From the NCBI GenBank assembly GCA_902779915.1, contig CACZDM010000002.1, forward strand, positions 188,243 to 252,242: 64,000 nt of DNA, written 5' to 3'. Of the stretch, positions 9,011-16,545 are shown piece after piece. A model generated the notes under the pieces. It worked only from the letters and a program-made list of their open reading frames with translations, made no database searches and was not told the DNA's origin. The stretch comes from Oscillospiraceae bacterium. Its GTDB lineage: Bacteria; Bacillota; Clostridia; Oscillospirales; Ruminococcaceae. The stretch's first letter is position 1; the number at the start of each line of letters is the position of its first letter. The translations under genes were made by a program, and so were the position numbers.

Positions 9011-9086
9011 TGTATATATTGTGTGTGCGTGTGCTTCTCCAAATTAGGTTATATATATAATTTGGTTTGATTAGGAGGAGTTTATA

Positions 9087-9542
9087 TTGTCAAAAGAAAA
9101 TGCAAAAAAGTTTTGTGAGCTTATAGGAAGGAATCCAGAGATTTTAAAAGAATGCGAAAAGTATGACAAAGGCCAGAATGATATTTACGAAGTTTATAGT
9201 GAACTAGCAAAAGCTAAAGGCCTTAATTGCACAGCTTGCGAATTAAAAGAAGTTGAAAAACCATCTGAAAATATGAGCGATGATGATCTGGCGGCGGTTT
9301 CTGGAGGCGCTTCAGTTGAGCAGGGAATAATGGCTGGGCTTTCAGCATTGTCTGCATTTGGCAGCGCTGTCATGAATTCCAGAGGTAAAGACGGTAAAAT
9401 AAACTGGAAAGACCCAAGTCTTTATATTGGCGGCGGCATGGCAGCCTTGGGAGCCGGATTTGGATCTTGGATGAACTATGGCAATAACGGCGGAAACGGA
9501 AATGCAAATGCAAATGGAAATGGAAATGGCGCTCAAAAATAA
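9087..9542 (+). CDS. Nif11-leader RiPP precursor peptide 3, long Gly/Asn-rich core
   Basis: A 151-residue peptide, the longest of the set, starting with TTG at 9087 behind TTAGGAGGAG. The leader starts MSKENAKKFCEL and ends SDDDLAAVSGG at residue 74. The 77-residue core first has a small-residue hydrophobic stretch (GIMAGLSALSAFGSAV), then GGGMAALGAGFGSW, then a Gly-Asn-Ala tail of simple repeats. This is the two-segment GxxxG-rich look of unmodified class II bacteriocins such as two-peptide types. It has no core Cys, so a Cys-based modification is excluded. It may be exported without modification. Confidence 0.85.
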   Translation: MSKENAKKFCELIGRNPEILKECEKYDKGQNDIYEVYSELAKAKGLNCTACELKEVEKPSENMSDDDLAAVSGGASVEQGIMAGLSALSAFGSAVMNSRGKDGKINWKDPSLYIGGGMAALGAGFGSWMNYGNNGGNGNANANGNGNGAQK

Positions 9543-9783
9543 AGCTAGATGTTAAATGGAACTATATCTGATTTGGTTTCAGTTTGTTGATGTATATCGC
9601 CGTTTTTTCTTCTAAACAAGATTAAAAACACATTATTAAATGCAACTGGCTTAAAGTGGCTTTTTGGCAGGGGGATCTTGAAAAATTTCTCAGGGCGGGT
9701 TTTATTTAAAATTGAGGATGCTGGAAGCCATTAGTCAAAATTAATGTTTTAGATTAAGCTTATTTTAAAGGAGGTTTATCAAC

Positions 9784-10110
9784 ATGTCTAAAAAGAGTTT
9801 GCAAAAATTTATCAATGACTCGCAAAAGGATAAAAAACTAAAAAACATATCTGAAGAATCTCGCAAAAAATTTGCTTCCAAGGAAGAAAGATTCAGCTAT
9901 GTTGTTGAAGAAGCAAAAAAATTTGGCTATGATTTCACAGTAGACGATATGCTCAACGAAATGGAAGAAAATCTTTGTTATGGATTTTCAGATGATGAAC
10001 TTGCAAATGTTTCGGGGGGAACGGGCGGAGGCTTTTTATCATCTTCAGCAAACCAAGAGCGGAAGGAAACTAAAAACTTTTTTCTCGGTATTACGGGCAA
10101 AAACCAATAA
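9784..10110 (+). CDS. Nif11-leader RiPP precursor peptide 4
   Basis: A 108-residue peptide with ATG at 9784 behind AAAGGAGG. The leader opens MSKKSLQKFINDSQKDKKL, has VVEEAKKFGYDFTVDD in the middle and ends SDDELANVSGG at residue 79. The 29-residue core begins TGGGFLSSSANQ, is basic and has no Cys. The leader is close to that of peptide 5 (both have KFI.DS.KDKKL and FGYDFTVDD-like parts), so these two are recent duplicates with different cores. A terminator-like hairpin follows at 10141. Confidence 0.85.
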   Translation: MSKKSLQKFINDSQKDKKLKNISEESRKKFASKEERFSYVVEEAKKFGYDFTVDDMLNEMEENLCYGFSDDELANVSGGTGGGFLSSSANQERKETKNFFLGITGKNQ

Positions 10111-10140
10111 TATTGTTGTTGAGATAAAGAAAAGGGCTTT

Positions 10141-10169
10141 ATCAACACCTGATAGCTTTGTTGATTTTT
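10141..10169 (+). terminator. rho-independent terminator after precursor 4
   Basis: ATCAACA (10141-10147) pairs with TGTTGAT (10159-10165) across an 11-nt loop and is followed by a short T-run. It lies 31 nt after the stop codon. Confidence 0.6.
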
Positions 10170-10387
10170 GTTTAAAATTTAGGCAGATTGATGGATTTAG
10201 GTTGATTTTTTGAACTAAAAGAAAATGTGTGGTAAAAAGCCAAGCTAACTTTCAAAAAAATCGTTAATCCGAAATTGAATAGATTAGTACATAGCTTGTT
10301 TAGCAGCTTATAAAGAAATGTTGTTTTGTCAAAAGGGCGCCAAACAAGCGAATGTTTTAAATTTATTGATTGAGGAGACGATTTATT

Positions 10388-10783
10388 ATGTCAAAAGAAG
10401 ATTTGAAAAAATTTATTAAAGACTCCGCCAAGGACAAAAAACTCCAGGAAATTTTGGAAAATGGAGGAAATATGAACAATTCCTCCAAAGAACAAATTGA
10501 ATATGTTGTTCGAGAAGCAAAATCTCATGGATATGATTTTACTGTTGATGAGTTTGTGGAGTTGTTTAAAAAATCAGATTCAAAATCAGGCGAAATTATG
10601 GACGATGAGCTTTCGGATGTTGCGGGCGGAACAGGGCCGATATATGATTTTTGCATAAAAGTTAAACGAGGCCTTGAAGATCTCATTGAAGGCCCTCCAT
10701 CCCTCACAAAAAAAGCTAAACGTAAACTACATGATGTTGAAAATAATTTGAATTTAGATAACAAATGGTATAGAAAAATCTAA
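10388..10783 (+). CDS. Nif11-leader RiPP precursor peptide 5
   Basis: A 131-residue peptide starting at 10388 behind TTGAGGAGACG; an in-frame start at 10370 precedes the ribosome site. The leader starts MSKEDLKKFIKDSAKDKKL, has SHGYDFTVDEF and ends MDDELSDVAGG at residue 81. The 50-residue core starts TGPIYDFCIKVKRGLEDL. It is strongly basic, with a single Cys, Pro-Pro and a WYRKI end. The leader is paralogous to peptide 4, while the core has no resemblance to it. Confidence 0.85.
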   Translation: MSKEDLKKFIKDSAKDKKLQEILENGGNMNNSSKEQIEYVVREAKSHGYDFTVDEFVELFKKSDSKSGEIMDDELSDVAGGTGPIYDFCIKVKRGLEDLIEGPPSLTKKAKRKLHDVENNLNLDNKWYRKI

Positions 10784-11210
10784 ATTGTTTTTGGTCTAGC
10801 CTAAATTGCTGCAAGGGGAAGAATTTCAAAATAATTTCTTCTTGCAGCTTGGCCAGGCTTGTTGCGCCAGCATTTTGCAGGTCTATTGAAAGGGGGGATT
10901 TGTATGTGAAAAAAAGGTTTGACTGCTATAAATTTTTCAAAGCTATAGCTTAAATTCCAAAGTCAAAATAAAGAATCTACATACCTCTTTCAGTTAATTT
11001 TTTGTTAGCATATAAACAATTAAATTCAACTGAATGAGTTGATGTTTCAAATCGGTTGTTTGAAAAAAGGGGGCGATTTTTAAACTAAAATAAATTTTCT
11101 GTTAAAAATTTTTGGATCAGGTTGGGTCTTTATTTTATGATATACCAAAACATTCGATTATTTTAATAATTTCTGTTAATTTTTTATCAATTATTTAGGA
11201 GGTAATTACT
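10784..11210 (+). other. 427-nt spacer with hairpins and a possible 15-residue ORF
   Basis: A hairpin pairs GCTGCAAG (10808-10815) with CTTGCAGC (10841-10848). A second, nested structure spans 10887-10992: TGAAAGGGG with CCTCTTTCA, TATGT with ACATA, TTTGACT with AGTCAAA, and GCTATA with TATAGC. Its outer arm contains a strong ribosome site (AGGGGGG, 10891) followed by a GTG at 10906 and a 15-codon ORF (MKKRFDCYKFFKAIA) ending at 10953. No sign of selection on this ORF can be seen. The rest is AT-rich and without recognisable features. Confidence 0.5.
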
Positions 11211-11393
11211 ATGTCTATAAAAAATTCCAACAACTATATCGAAGATGATCTAAATAAAGTTTCAGGAGGAACTGGCTTTTTTAAAAAGATAGGCAACAAG
11301 TTCAAGGGCTGGTTTAGCAAAAAGGATAAAACCGATAAAGAAATAAAAGACATGTCAGAGAGTCCTCTTTTGCCTAATGATGACGAAGATTAG
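11211..11393 (+). CDS. mini Nif11-type precursor peptide 6 with almost no leader
   Basis: A 60-residue peptide with ATG at 11211 behind TTTAGGAGG. Only the end of a Nif11 leader remains: MSIKNSNNYIEDDLNKVSGG, residues 1-20, lacking the helical body seen in its neighbours. The 40-residue core begins TGFFKKIGNKFKGWFSKKDK. It is a cationic, aromatic amphipathic segment followed by an acidic tail. It may be a natural leaderless-like variant, or a gene that lost its leader by internal deletion; the intact ribosome site and clean frame favour expression. Whether the maturase can bind it is doubtful, while the C39 peptidase site is retained. Confidence 0.7.
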   Translation: MSIKNSNNYIEDDLNKVSGGTGFFKKIGNKFKGWFSKKDKTDKEIKDMSESPLLPNDDED

Positions 11394-11460
11394 TTTGTTT
11401 TTAATATACTCACAGTATAATTGTTAGCAATAAGTTTAGTCAATGTTATGTTAACGTGGG

Positions 11461-11488
11461 TTGAAAATAGTTTTGTTAGTCGTATAAT
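11461..11488 (+). promoter_or_regulatory. probable promoter for peptides 7, 8 and the metallopeptidase
   Basis: TTGAAA at 11461-11466 and TATAAT at 11483-11488, spacer 16 nt, lie 46 nt before the GTG at 11534. The three following genes are closely spaced (30 and 37 nt). Confidence 0.6.
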
Positions 11489-11533
11489 CGCGATTTTATA
11501 ATGCCAATTTGACATAAAGGAGCTGATTTTAAA

Positions 11534-11827
11534 GTGGCTTTGGAAGAAGCAATAAAATTTTTGGAATATGCGAAGTCAAACGCTGATTTAGACGACAAAA
11601 TAAACCAAATTTTATCGAGTAATGCTGGAAAAATTGATAAATATAGCCCAATAATTCCTGTTGCCAAAGAAAAGGGATATCGGTTCACAATTAGTGAACT
11701 TGAAGAGGCGCTTTTGATGCCGGAGCGTGACTTTGATGAAGATGAACTTTTAAACATTGCTGGCGGTTTGAATAGTGGGTCAAATGACTCAAATTCCAAA
11801 TGCAAAGGAATAGGTTGGTCTATGTGA
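11534..11827 (+). CDS. Nif11-leader RiPP precursor peptide 7
   Basis: A 97-residue peptide starting with GTG at 11534 behind AAAGGAGCTG. The leader MALEEAIKFLEYAKSN and the middle AKEKGYRFTISELEEAL are Nif11-like, and it ends DEDELLNIAGG at residue 78. The 19-residue core is Ser/Asn/Gly-rich with one Cys and one Trp near the end (KCKGIGWSM). It is the first gene of a probable three-gene operon with peptide 8 and the HExxH protein. Confidence 0.83.
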   Translation: MALEEAIKFLEYAKSNADLDDKINQILSSNAGKIDKYSPIIPVAKEKGYRFTISELEEALLMPERDFDEDELLNIAGGLNSGSNDSNSKCKGIGWSM

Positions 11828-11857
11828 TTTTTTTTAACCTTTGAGGAGGTTATTTAT

Positions 11858-12226
11858 ATGTCTTTGAAAGATGCAAGAAAATTTATTGTTGATTTTGGTT
11901 CAGACCCAACTCTCAGGCTTAAAATTGTCCAGATTAAGCTAAAAAAAGGCAAAAAAAATTTAAGTAACTTTGATAAACTGACGTTAATGCAGACTGCTGC
12001 CAGGGACCGTGGATATCATTTCACCATGGACGAACTCAAAGAAGCAAATAATTGCACATTTGGAGAAGTCGAGGATTTGGAATTGGTTAACGTTTCAGGG
12101 GGCCTAACAACCAACAAACATGCCCTCTCGCAGGCGTTTCCAATAACAAGCATCGACGACTTGTTTGATATAGATCTGGCAGCTAAAGCGGATTCAGATC
12201 TGAGCGCTGATTCGGAAACATGTTAG
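11858..12226 (+). CDS. Nif11-leader RiPP precursor peptide 8
   Basis: A 122-residue peptide with ATG at 11858 behind TTGAGGAGG. The leader opens MSLKDARKFIVDFGSDPTL and has DRGYHFTMDELKEA in the middle; the end LELVNVSGG (residue 82) lacks the usual Asp-Asp-Glu. The 40-residue core is acidic and ends in Cys (SADSETC). It is unlike any other core in the set. It lies 37 nt before the metallopeptidase-like gene, so the two are probably cotranscribed. Confidence 0.83.
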   Translation: MSLKDARKFIVDFGSDPTLRLKIVQIKLKKGKKNLSNFDKLTLMQTAARDRGYHFTMDELKEANNCTFGEVEDLELVNVSGGLTTNKHALSQAFPITSIDDLFDIDLAAKADSDLSADSETC

Positions 12227-12263
12227 CTGTTTTTGTTTAAAAAATATTTAGGAGGAGTTTATT

Positions 12264-13103
12264 GTGGGGCTGGCTTCAAAATTTAATTTAAATGGTGATG
12301 AGAAAAAAATTTTTGAAGATTATATTTCAAATAAAATGGGGGAAAAACTTCAGCCGTCAAAGGATGAAGAATTTTTGGATAGATGGAACGCTTGGATTGA
12401 CGAATCCTCAAAAAAGGGCGTCGCATTCGTTTTAAATTCATATCTTATTCCAAAACGTCCCGTTGAATTTAGAAAGCCCGAGTGCGTAAGCGTCAGCATA
12501 TATGAATCGATTGCGGGAAAAATTCCAATAATTGTTGTTGGCGATGATGATGATTTTGAGAATCTCATAATTAATCTTGCGTATCGCGGCGTTAGGCCAG
12601 ACAACATCCACCAGCAAGGAGCTTCATTTCTCTCCGGAAAAACAAACAGGTTTATTGTTCTTTCCAAAAAGCCGTATAGCAACATTCCGGCGAGTTGGAT
12701 GGGCCTTGAGGAGGAAGATTGGAGAAAAAAATCCATGGTTTTGCGAAGAGCACACGAATGCACCCACTACTATACACGCAGATACTATGGAACATCGCAA
12801 AACAATTTGCATGATGAGCTCATGGCGGACTTTTTTGGGCTATATGCTGCATTTGGCAAGTATCAATCAAAGTGGTTCACTCACTTTATGGGAATTGACG
12901 GGCAAAATCTCGACGGCAGGCTCTCGCTATACACTAGAGACCTTCCAAAGGCCGTTGTTGCCGCGATTGGCCAGGTCGGGGTTTGCTGCTCGCGTTTTCT
13001 TGAAAATTGGTCTGAGTCCCATGAATTTAAAAGTATGAAGGAGCCTGAGAGGGTTGATTTTCTCTGTGAATTGGGAATTTCCGGCATGTTCGAAAAATGT
13101 TAG
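12264..13103 (+). CDS. HExxH metallopeptidase-like protein of the Nif11 cluster
   Basis: A 279-residue protein starting with GTG at 12264 behind TTTAGGAGG. The first ~15 residues (MGLASKFNLNGDEKKIFEDY) do not form a signal peptide and no membrane segment is seen, so it should be cytoplasmic. Residues 164-168 are HECTH, an HExxH zinc-site signature, followed at 185 by HDELMADFFG, whose Glu185 or Asp189 could be the third ligand. I do not recognise the family. It sits last in the operon with peptides 7 and 8. Possible roles are leader trimming, proteolytic maturation of a core, or self-protection; which one is not decidable. A strong terminator follows. Confidence 0.7.
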   Translation: MGLASKFNLNGDEKKIFEDYISNKMGEKLQPSKDEEFLDRWNAWIDESSKKGVAFVLNSYLIPKRPVEFRKPECVSVSIYESIAGKIPIIVVGDDDDFENLIINLAYRGVRPDNIHQQGASFLSGKTNRFIVLSKKPYSNIPASWMGLEEEDWRKKSMVLRRAHECTHYYTRRYYGTSQNNLHDELMADFFGLYAAFGKYQSKWFTHFMGIDGQNLDGRLSLYTRDLPKAVVAAIGQVGVCCSRFLENWSESHEFKSMKEPERVDFLCELGISGMFEKC

Positions 13104-13133
13104 AGTTTTCTTATTTTAAATTTTTCTAAAAAA

Positions 13134-13179
13134 ATTGGCAGTGGGCTTAAATTTTTAGCTTATTGCCGATTTTTTTTTG
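13134..13179 (+). terminator. terminator of the Nif11 operon
   Basis: ATTGGCAGTGGGCT (13134-13147) pairs with AGCTTATTGCCGAT over 14 positions with four G-U pairs on the + strand, followed by nine T. The G-U pairs show that it acts on the + transcript. It overlaps the end of the convergent ATPase gene. Confidence 0.8.
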
Positions 13180-15565
13180 ATGTTAGTGAGTTAAAAAGCT
13201 TTGCTGTTAAGTGTTCCAAAAATCTCAAAAGCGGATAGTCCAGCGCCATCAGTCCAATCAAAACAGCCAACGCTTCAATTGAAAGGCTGACAAGCGAAAA
13301 CAGGCCTGAAAGAAAAACCACTGCCAATATCATTAAAACAAGCATTGAGAAAAAAATTGCCAGACGTTTTAAGCTCAAAGGTTTGCAGACTTCAAACAAA
13401 ACTGAAAAGCCGTTTGTTGCAAGCAAAACAGTTGCAACTGTTGAAAGCTCTTCAAACTCAAACAAAAAGATTGATTTGAAAACCTGCAAAGCTAAAATTA
13501 TTAATATATTACACATTCCCCCTGGCAAAGCTTTTCTTAAAACATTTGAAATAAATCGACCTTTAACAATTGCTGTTGTTGGCTGCAATGTCAGCAAAAA
13601 TCCTGGAAGGCCGATGGTTAGCGAACTGATGAGGGTCCATTGAAACGGAGTTATGGGATATGGAATGTTAATAAAAAGCGCTATGATTGAAAATATAAAT
13701 GAAAATATATTTTTTACCAGAAACAGCGCCGCAGATCGTTCTATGTTGTTGATAACCCGCCTTCCTTCCAAAACAACCTTTGGCATTGACGCAAAATTTG
13801 AATTAAGCAAAACCAGCTCAGCAACTTGGCTTGCTGCATCGCTTCCAGATGCCATAGCTATTCCAACATCCGAGTCTTTCAAAGCCAAAACATCATTAAC
13901 TCCATCTCCCGTCATTGCGACGGTGTGTTTTTTGTTTTGCTTTAAAAGGCGAACAAATTTTCGCTTTTGATCTGGAGTGACCCTGCCAAAAACAGCATAT
14001 TCTTCAATCGCATCTCGCATCTGGTCTTCAGTTTTTAAAGTCTGCGCGTCAATATATTTTTCTGCATCTTTGATTTTTGCTTTTTTTGCAATTTTTGAAA
14101 CCGATATGGGGTTATCTCCTGAAATGACCTTGATCTTAACCCCTTGCCTTTCGAAAAATTCAAAGGTTTTTGGGGCCTCTTCCCGAATTGGATTTTCAAG
14201 CAAAATCAAACAAATTGGCTCTTTTTTTCCAATCAAAACATTTTTTTCAATTTTTCCATCAAGTCGCGCAAGAAGAAGAACTCGACTGCCTTGGGATATG
14301 TATCTGTTAACATTCTTTTCAATTGTTTTATATTGTTCTTTTAATATGAATTCGGGCGCCCCAACAGCAAACGTTCCTTGGCCTTCAAATTCAGCTGCAG
14401 ACCATTTTGTTGAAGAAAGGAATGGGTGAAATTTTTTGAGCGTCCAATTTGTTTGCCGATTAAAATGTTCCTTGAGCGCCAAAGATGTGCTGTTATCTGG
14501 CGGCATGTTAGAAACAACAGAATTGGCGGCAGTATATATGTTTTCAATGCTTTCGTCGCAAAGCGAAACAACGCCAGCAACTTTCATTTTCGGCTGGGTT
14601 ATTGTTCCGGTTTTATCAACACACAAAACGTCAACCCGAGCCAGAGTTTCAATGCAGCTCATTTCTTGAACAAGCGTTTTTGATTCGATCAGTTTTATGA
14701 CGCTGATTGCAAGCGCAATGCTTGTCAGCAAATATAGGCCTTCTGGAATCATGCCGATTAAAGCAGAAACGGTCGTTGTCACTGAATCATCCCAAGGCAT
14801 CTTTAATATGAAGGTTTGTTTTAAAAACAGTATTAGACCAATTGGGACCAGGGTAAAACCAATGATCCTGATTAATTTGTCCAAAGACGCCATCATATCC
14901 GACTGCGGTTTGTGGAGGTTTTTTTTAGCTTCCATCGTCAGCCTAGATGCATACGAATCCTCCCCAACATTATCAAGCCTCGCAAAACATTTCCCAGAAA
15001 GAACAAAACTTCCAGAAAGCAATTCATCGCCAGCTTTTTTGGGAATTGGGTCTGATTCGCCAGTCAGCAAAGATTCATCAACCTGAATTTCTCCTTCAAG
15101 CAAAGTCGCGTCTGCAGTTATTTGGTCACCCGATTTTAAAATCACAACATCGTCCCTGACAAGCTCGTGGTTTAAAACAGAAAGTTTTTCCCCATTTCGA
15201 ACAACAATCGACTTTGGAGATGAAATCAGCGTTAATTTGTCTAGCTTAATTTTAGATCGAACCTGTTGAAAAATTCCAATCAAAGTGTTTAAAACAATAA
15301 TCATAAGAAACGACATGTCTTTATATGAGTGCGCAATAAATAAACACACTCCCAATATAAAAAAAACCAGGTTGAAAAATGTGAAGAGGTTGTCGAAAAT
15401 AATCTGCTTCACTGTTTTATATGATTTATTACTGAGTGTATTAGAATAGCCGGCCTCTCGAATTTGCTTAACTTGCTCATTCGTCAGACCAAACTTCGCG
15501 GTTGTCTTTATTCTTTCAATTTTCCTCTTCTTTACTTCCTGCGTCTTTTGAGATTTTAATTGCAT
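13160..15565 (-). CDS. P-type cation-transporting ATPase (CtpE/MgtA-like, P-type II/III fold)
   Basis: An 801-residue P-type ATPase. Visible in order: actuator domain with LLTGESDPIPK, membrane segment with IGMIPEGLYLL (Pro-Glu-Gly ion-site helix), phosphorylation motif CVDKTGTIT, nucleotide domain, MTGDGVNDVLALKDSDVGIA hinge, and six C-terminal helices. There is no N-terminal Cys-rich heavy-metal domain, so it is not a copper or zinc exporter. The PEGL helix and the whole resemble the CtpE-like group, for which calcium uptake has been described in mycobacteria; substrate here is inference. It follows the split transketolase genes by 36 nt on the same strand, so cotranscription is possible though functionally unexplained. 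Confidence 0.9.
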   Translation of the reverse strand: MQLKSQKTQEVKKRKIERIKTTAKFGLTNEQVKQIREAGYSNTLSNKSYKTVKQIIFDNLFTFFNLVFFILGVCLFIAHSYKDMSFLMIIVLNTLIGIFQQVRSKIKLDKLTLISSPKSIVVRNGEKLSVLNHELVRDDVVILKSGDQITADATLLEGEIQVDESLLTGESDPIPKKAGDELLSGSFVLSGKCFARLDNVGEDSYASRLTMEAKKNLHKPQSDMMASLDKLIRIIGFTLVPIGLILFLKQTFILKMPWDDSVTTTVSALIGMIPEGLYLLTSIALAISVIKLIESKTLVQEMSCIETLARVDVLCVDKTGTITQPKMKVAGVVSLCDESIENIYTAANSVVSNMPPDNSTSLALKEHFNRQTNWTLKKFHPFLSSTKWSAAEFEGQGTFAVGAPEFILKEQYKTIEKNVNRYISQGSRVLLLARLDGKIEKNVLIGKKEPICLILLENPIREEAPKTFEFFERQGVKIKVISGDNPISVSKIAKKAKIKDAEKYIDAQTLKTEDQMRDAIEEYAVFGRVTPDQKRKFVRLLKQNKKHTVAMTGDGVNDVLALKDSDVGIAMASGSDAASQVAELVLLNSNFASMPKVVLEGRRVINNIERSAALFLVKNIFSFIFSIIALFINIPYPITPFQWTLISSLTIGLPGFLLTLQPTTAIVKGRFISNVLRKALPGGMCNILIILALQVFKSIFLFEFEELSTVATVLLATNGFSVLFEVCKPLSLKRLAIFFSMLVLMILAVVFLSGLFSLVSLSIEALAVLIGLMALDYPLLRFLEHLTAKLFNSLTSKKNRQ

Positions 15566-15601
15566 ACAAGCCTATCTCCCATTATCATAATAATTTCTGG
15601 T

Positions 15602-16543
15602 CTAGCCAAGTTTACTTCTTATAGTTTGATATATTCCTTTAGCGTCGAGTTTATAGTGCGCAAGCAGATCATGAGCCGAGCCGGATTGACCAAACCGATC
15701 ATTTATCCCGATTCTTTGAACTCTTTTGGGGAACTCTTCGCAAACAACCGAGCAAACCGCCTCGCCAAGCCCGCCTATGATGCTGTGTTCCTCAACTGTG
15801 AATATTTGCGATGTCTCAGCCGCTGCTTTTAAAATAATCTCCCGGTCCAGCGGCTTTATGGTGTGTATGTTGATAACCCTGGCGCTGATTTTATCATTTT
15901 CAAGGAGTGTTGCCGCTAAAAGAGCCTCGCGAACAGGGAGCCCAGTTGCAATAATTGTTATGTCTTTGCCGTCTTTTAGCGTTATTCCCTTTCCCATTTC
16001 GAATTTATAGGTTTCTTCATCGTTTATCGTCTCAACAGCCAGCCTTCCCAGGCGTATATACACAGGGCCCATATGGTCTGCAGCGCTTTTAACCGCGGCT
16101 TTCATCTCATAGTGGTCGCAAGGGTTTAAAACAACCATGTTTGGAATTGACCTCATCAAAGCAATGTCTTCACAGCATTGATGGGTCGCGCCGTCTTCTC
16201 CAACAGAAATTCCAGCGTGGGACCCGGCGATTTTGACGTTTAAATTGGGATATGCAACTGAGTTTCTGATCTGCTCAAAACCACGACCCGCGCTAAACAT
16301 CGCAAAACTTGCAACAAACGGAATTTTTCCCATGGTTGCAAGGCCTGCTCCAACTCCAATCATGTTGCATTCTGAGATTCCGCAATTGAAAAATCGATCC
16401 GCAAACGCTTCTTTGAAAATTTTTGTCTTTGTTGCAGCAGCAAGATCCGAATCCAAAACAACTATTTTCTCATTAAACCGGGCTATTTCAGCCAAAGCCT
16501 CTCCAAAGCTCTCTCTGGTTGCTTTTTTTAAAATTTTCGACAT
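15602..16543 (-). CDS. transketolase, C-terminal subunit
   Basis: A 313-residue protein equal to the pyrimidine-binding and C-terminal domains of transketolase (GISECNMIGVGAGLA, the GATHQCCEDIALMRSIPN loop, and the later VEEHSIIGGLGEAV). The Glu of GISECNM is the conserved cofactor-activating residue. It starts 2 nt after the stop of the N-terminal subunit, so the two halves are coupled and form one enzyme. Split transketolases are common in Clostridia and archaea. It moves two-carbon units in the non-oxidative pentose phosphate pathway. Confidence 0.95.
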   Translation of the reverse strand: MSKILKKATRESFGEALAEIARFNEKIVVLDSDLAAATKTKIFKEAFADRFFNCGISECNMIGVGAGLATMGKIPFVASFAMFSAGRGFEQIRNSVAYPNLNVKIAGSHAGISVGEDGATHQCCEDIALMRSIPNMVVLNPCDHYEMKAAVKSAADHMGPVYIRLGRLAVETINDEETYKFEMGKGITLKDGKDITIIATGLPVREALLAATLLENDKISARVINIHTIKPLDREIILKAAAETSQIFTVEEHSIIGGLGEAVCSVVCEEFPKRVQRIGINDRFGQSGSAHDLLAHYKLDAKGIYQTIRSKLG

Positions 16544-16545
16544 TT

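Larger units (their letters stand above)
8709..9086 (+). other. 378-nt spacer with two strong hairpins and a tiny ORF
   Basis: No Nif11 gene lies here. A perfect 13-bp inverted repeat pairs 8754-8766 (GGAGGAGGAAAAA) with 8836-8848. Its 5' arm is an ideal Shine-Dalgarno followed by ATG at 8766 and an 11-codon ORF ending at 8801. A second hairpin pairs 8885-8905 with 8941-8961 over 21 consecutive positions, three of them G-U, with a 35-nt loop. A promoter follows at 8981-9010. The spacer could be a regulatory RNA, a processing site or a decayed precursor gene. Confidence 0.6.

Noticed and set aside
9678..9734. 18-codon ORF starting TTG at 9678 after CAGGGGGATC
   Set aside because: The distance from the G-run to the TTG is too short, and the peptide has no resemblance to the precursors.
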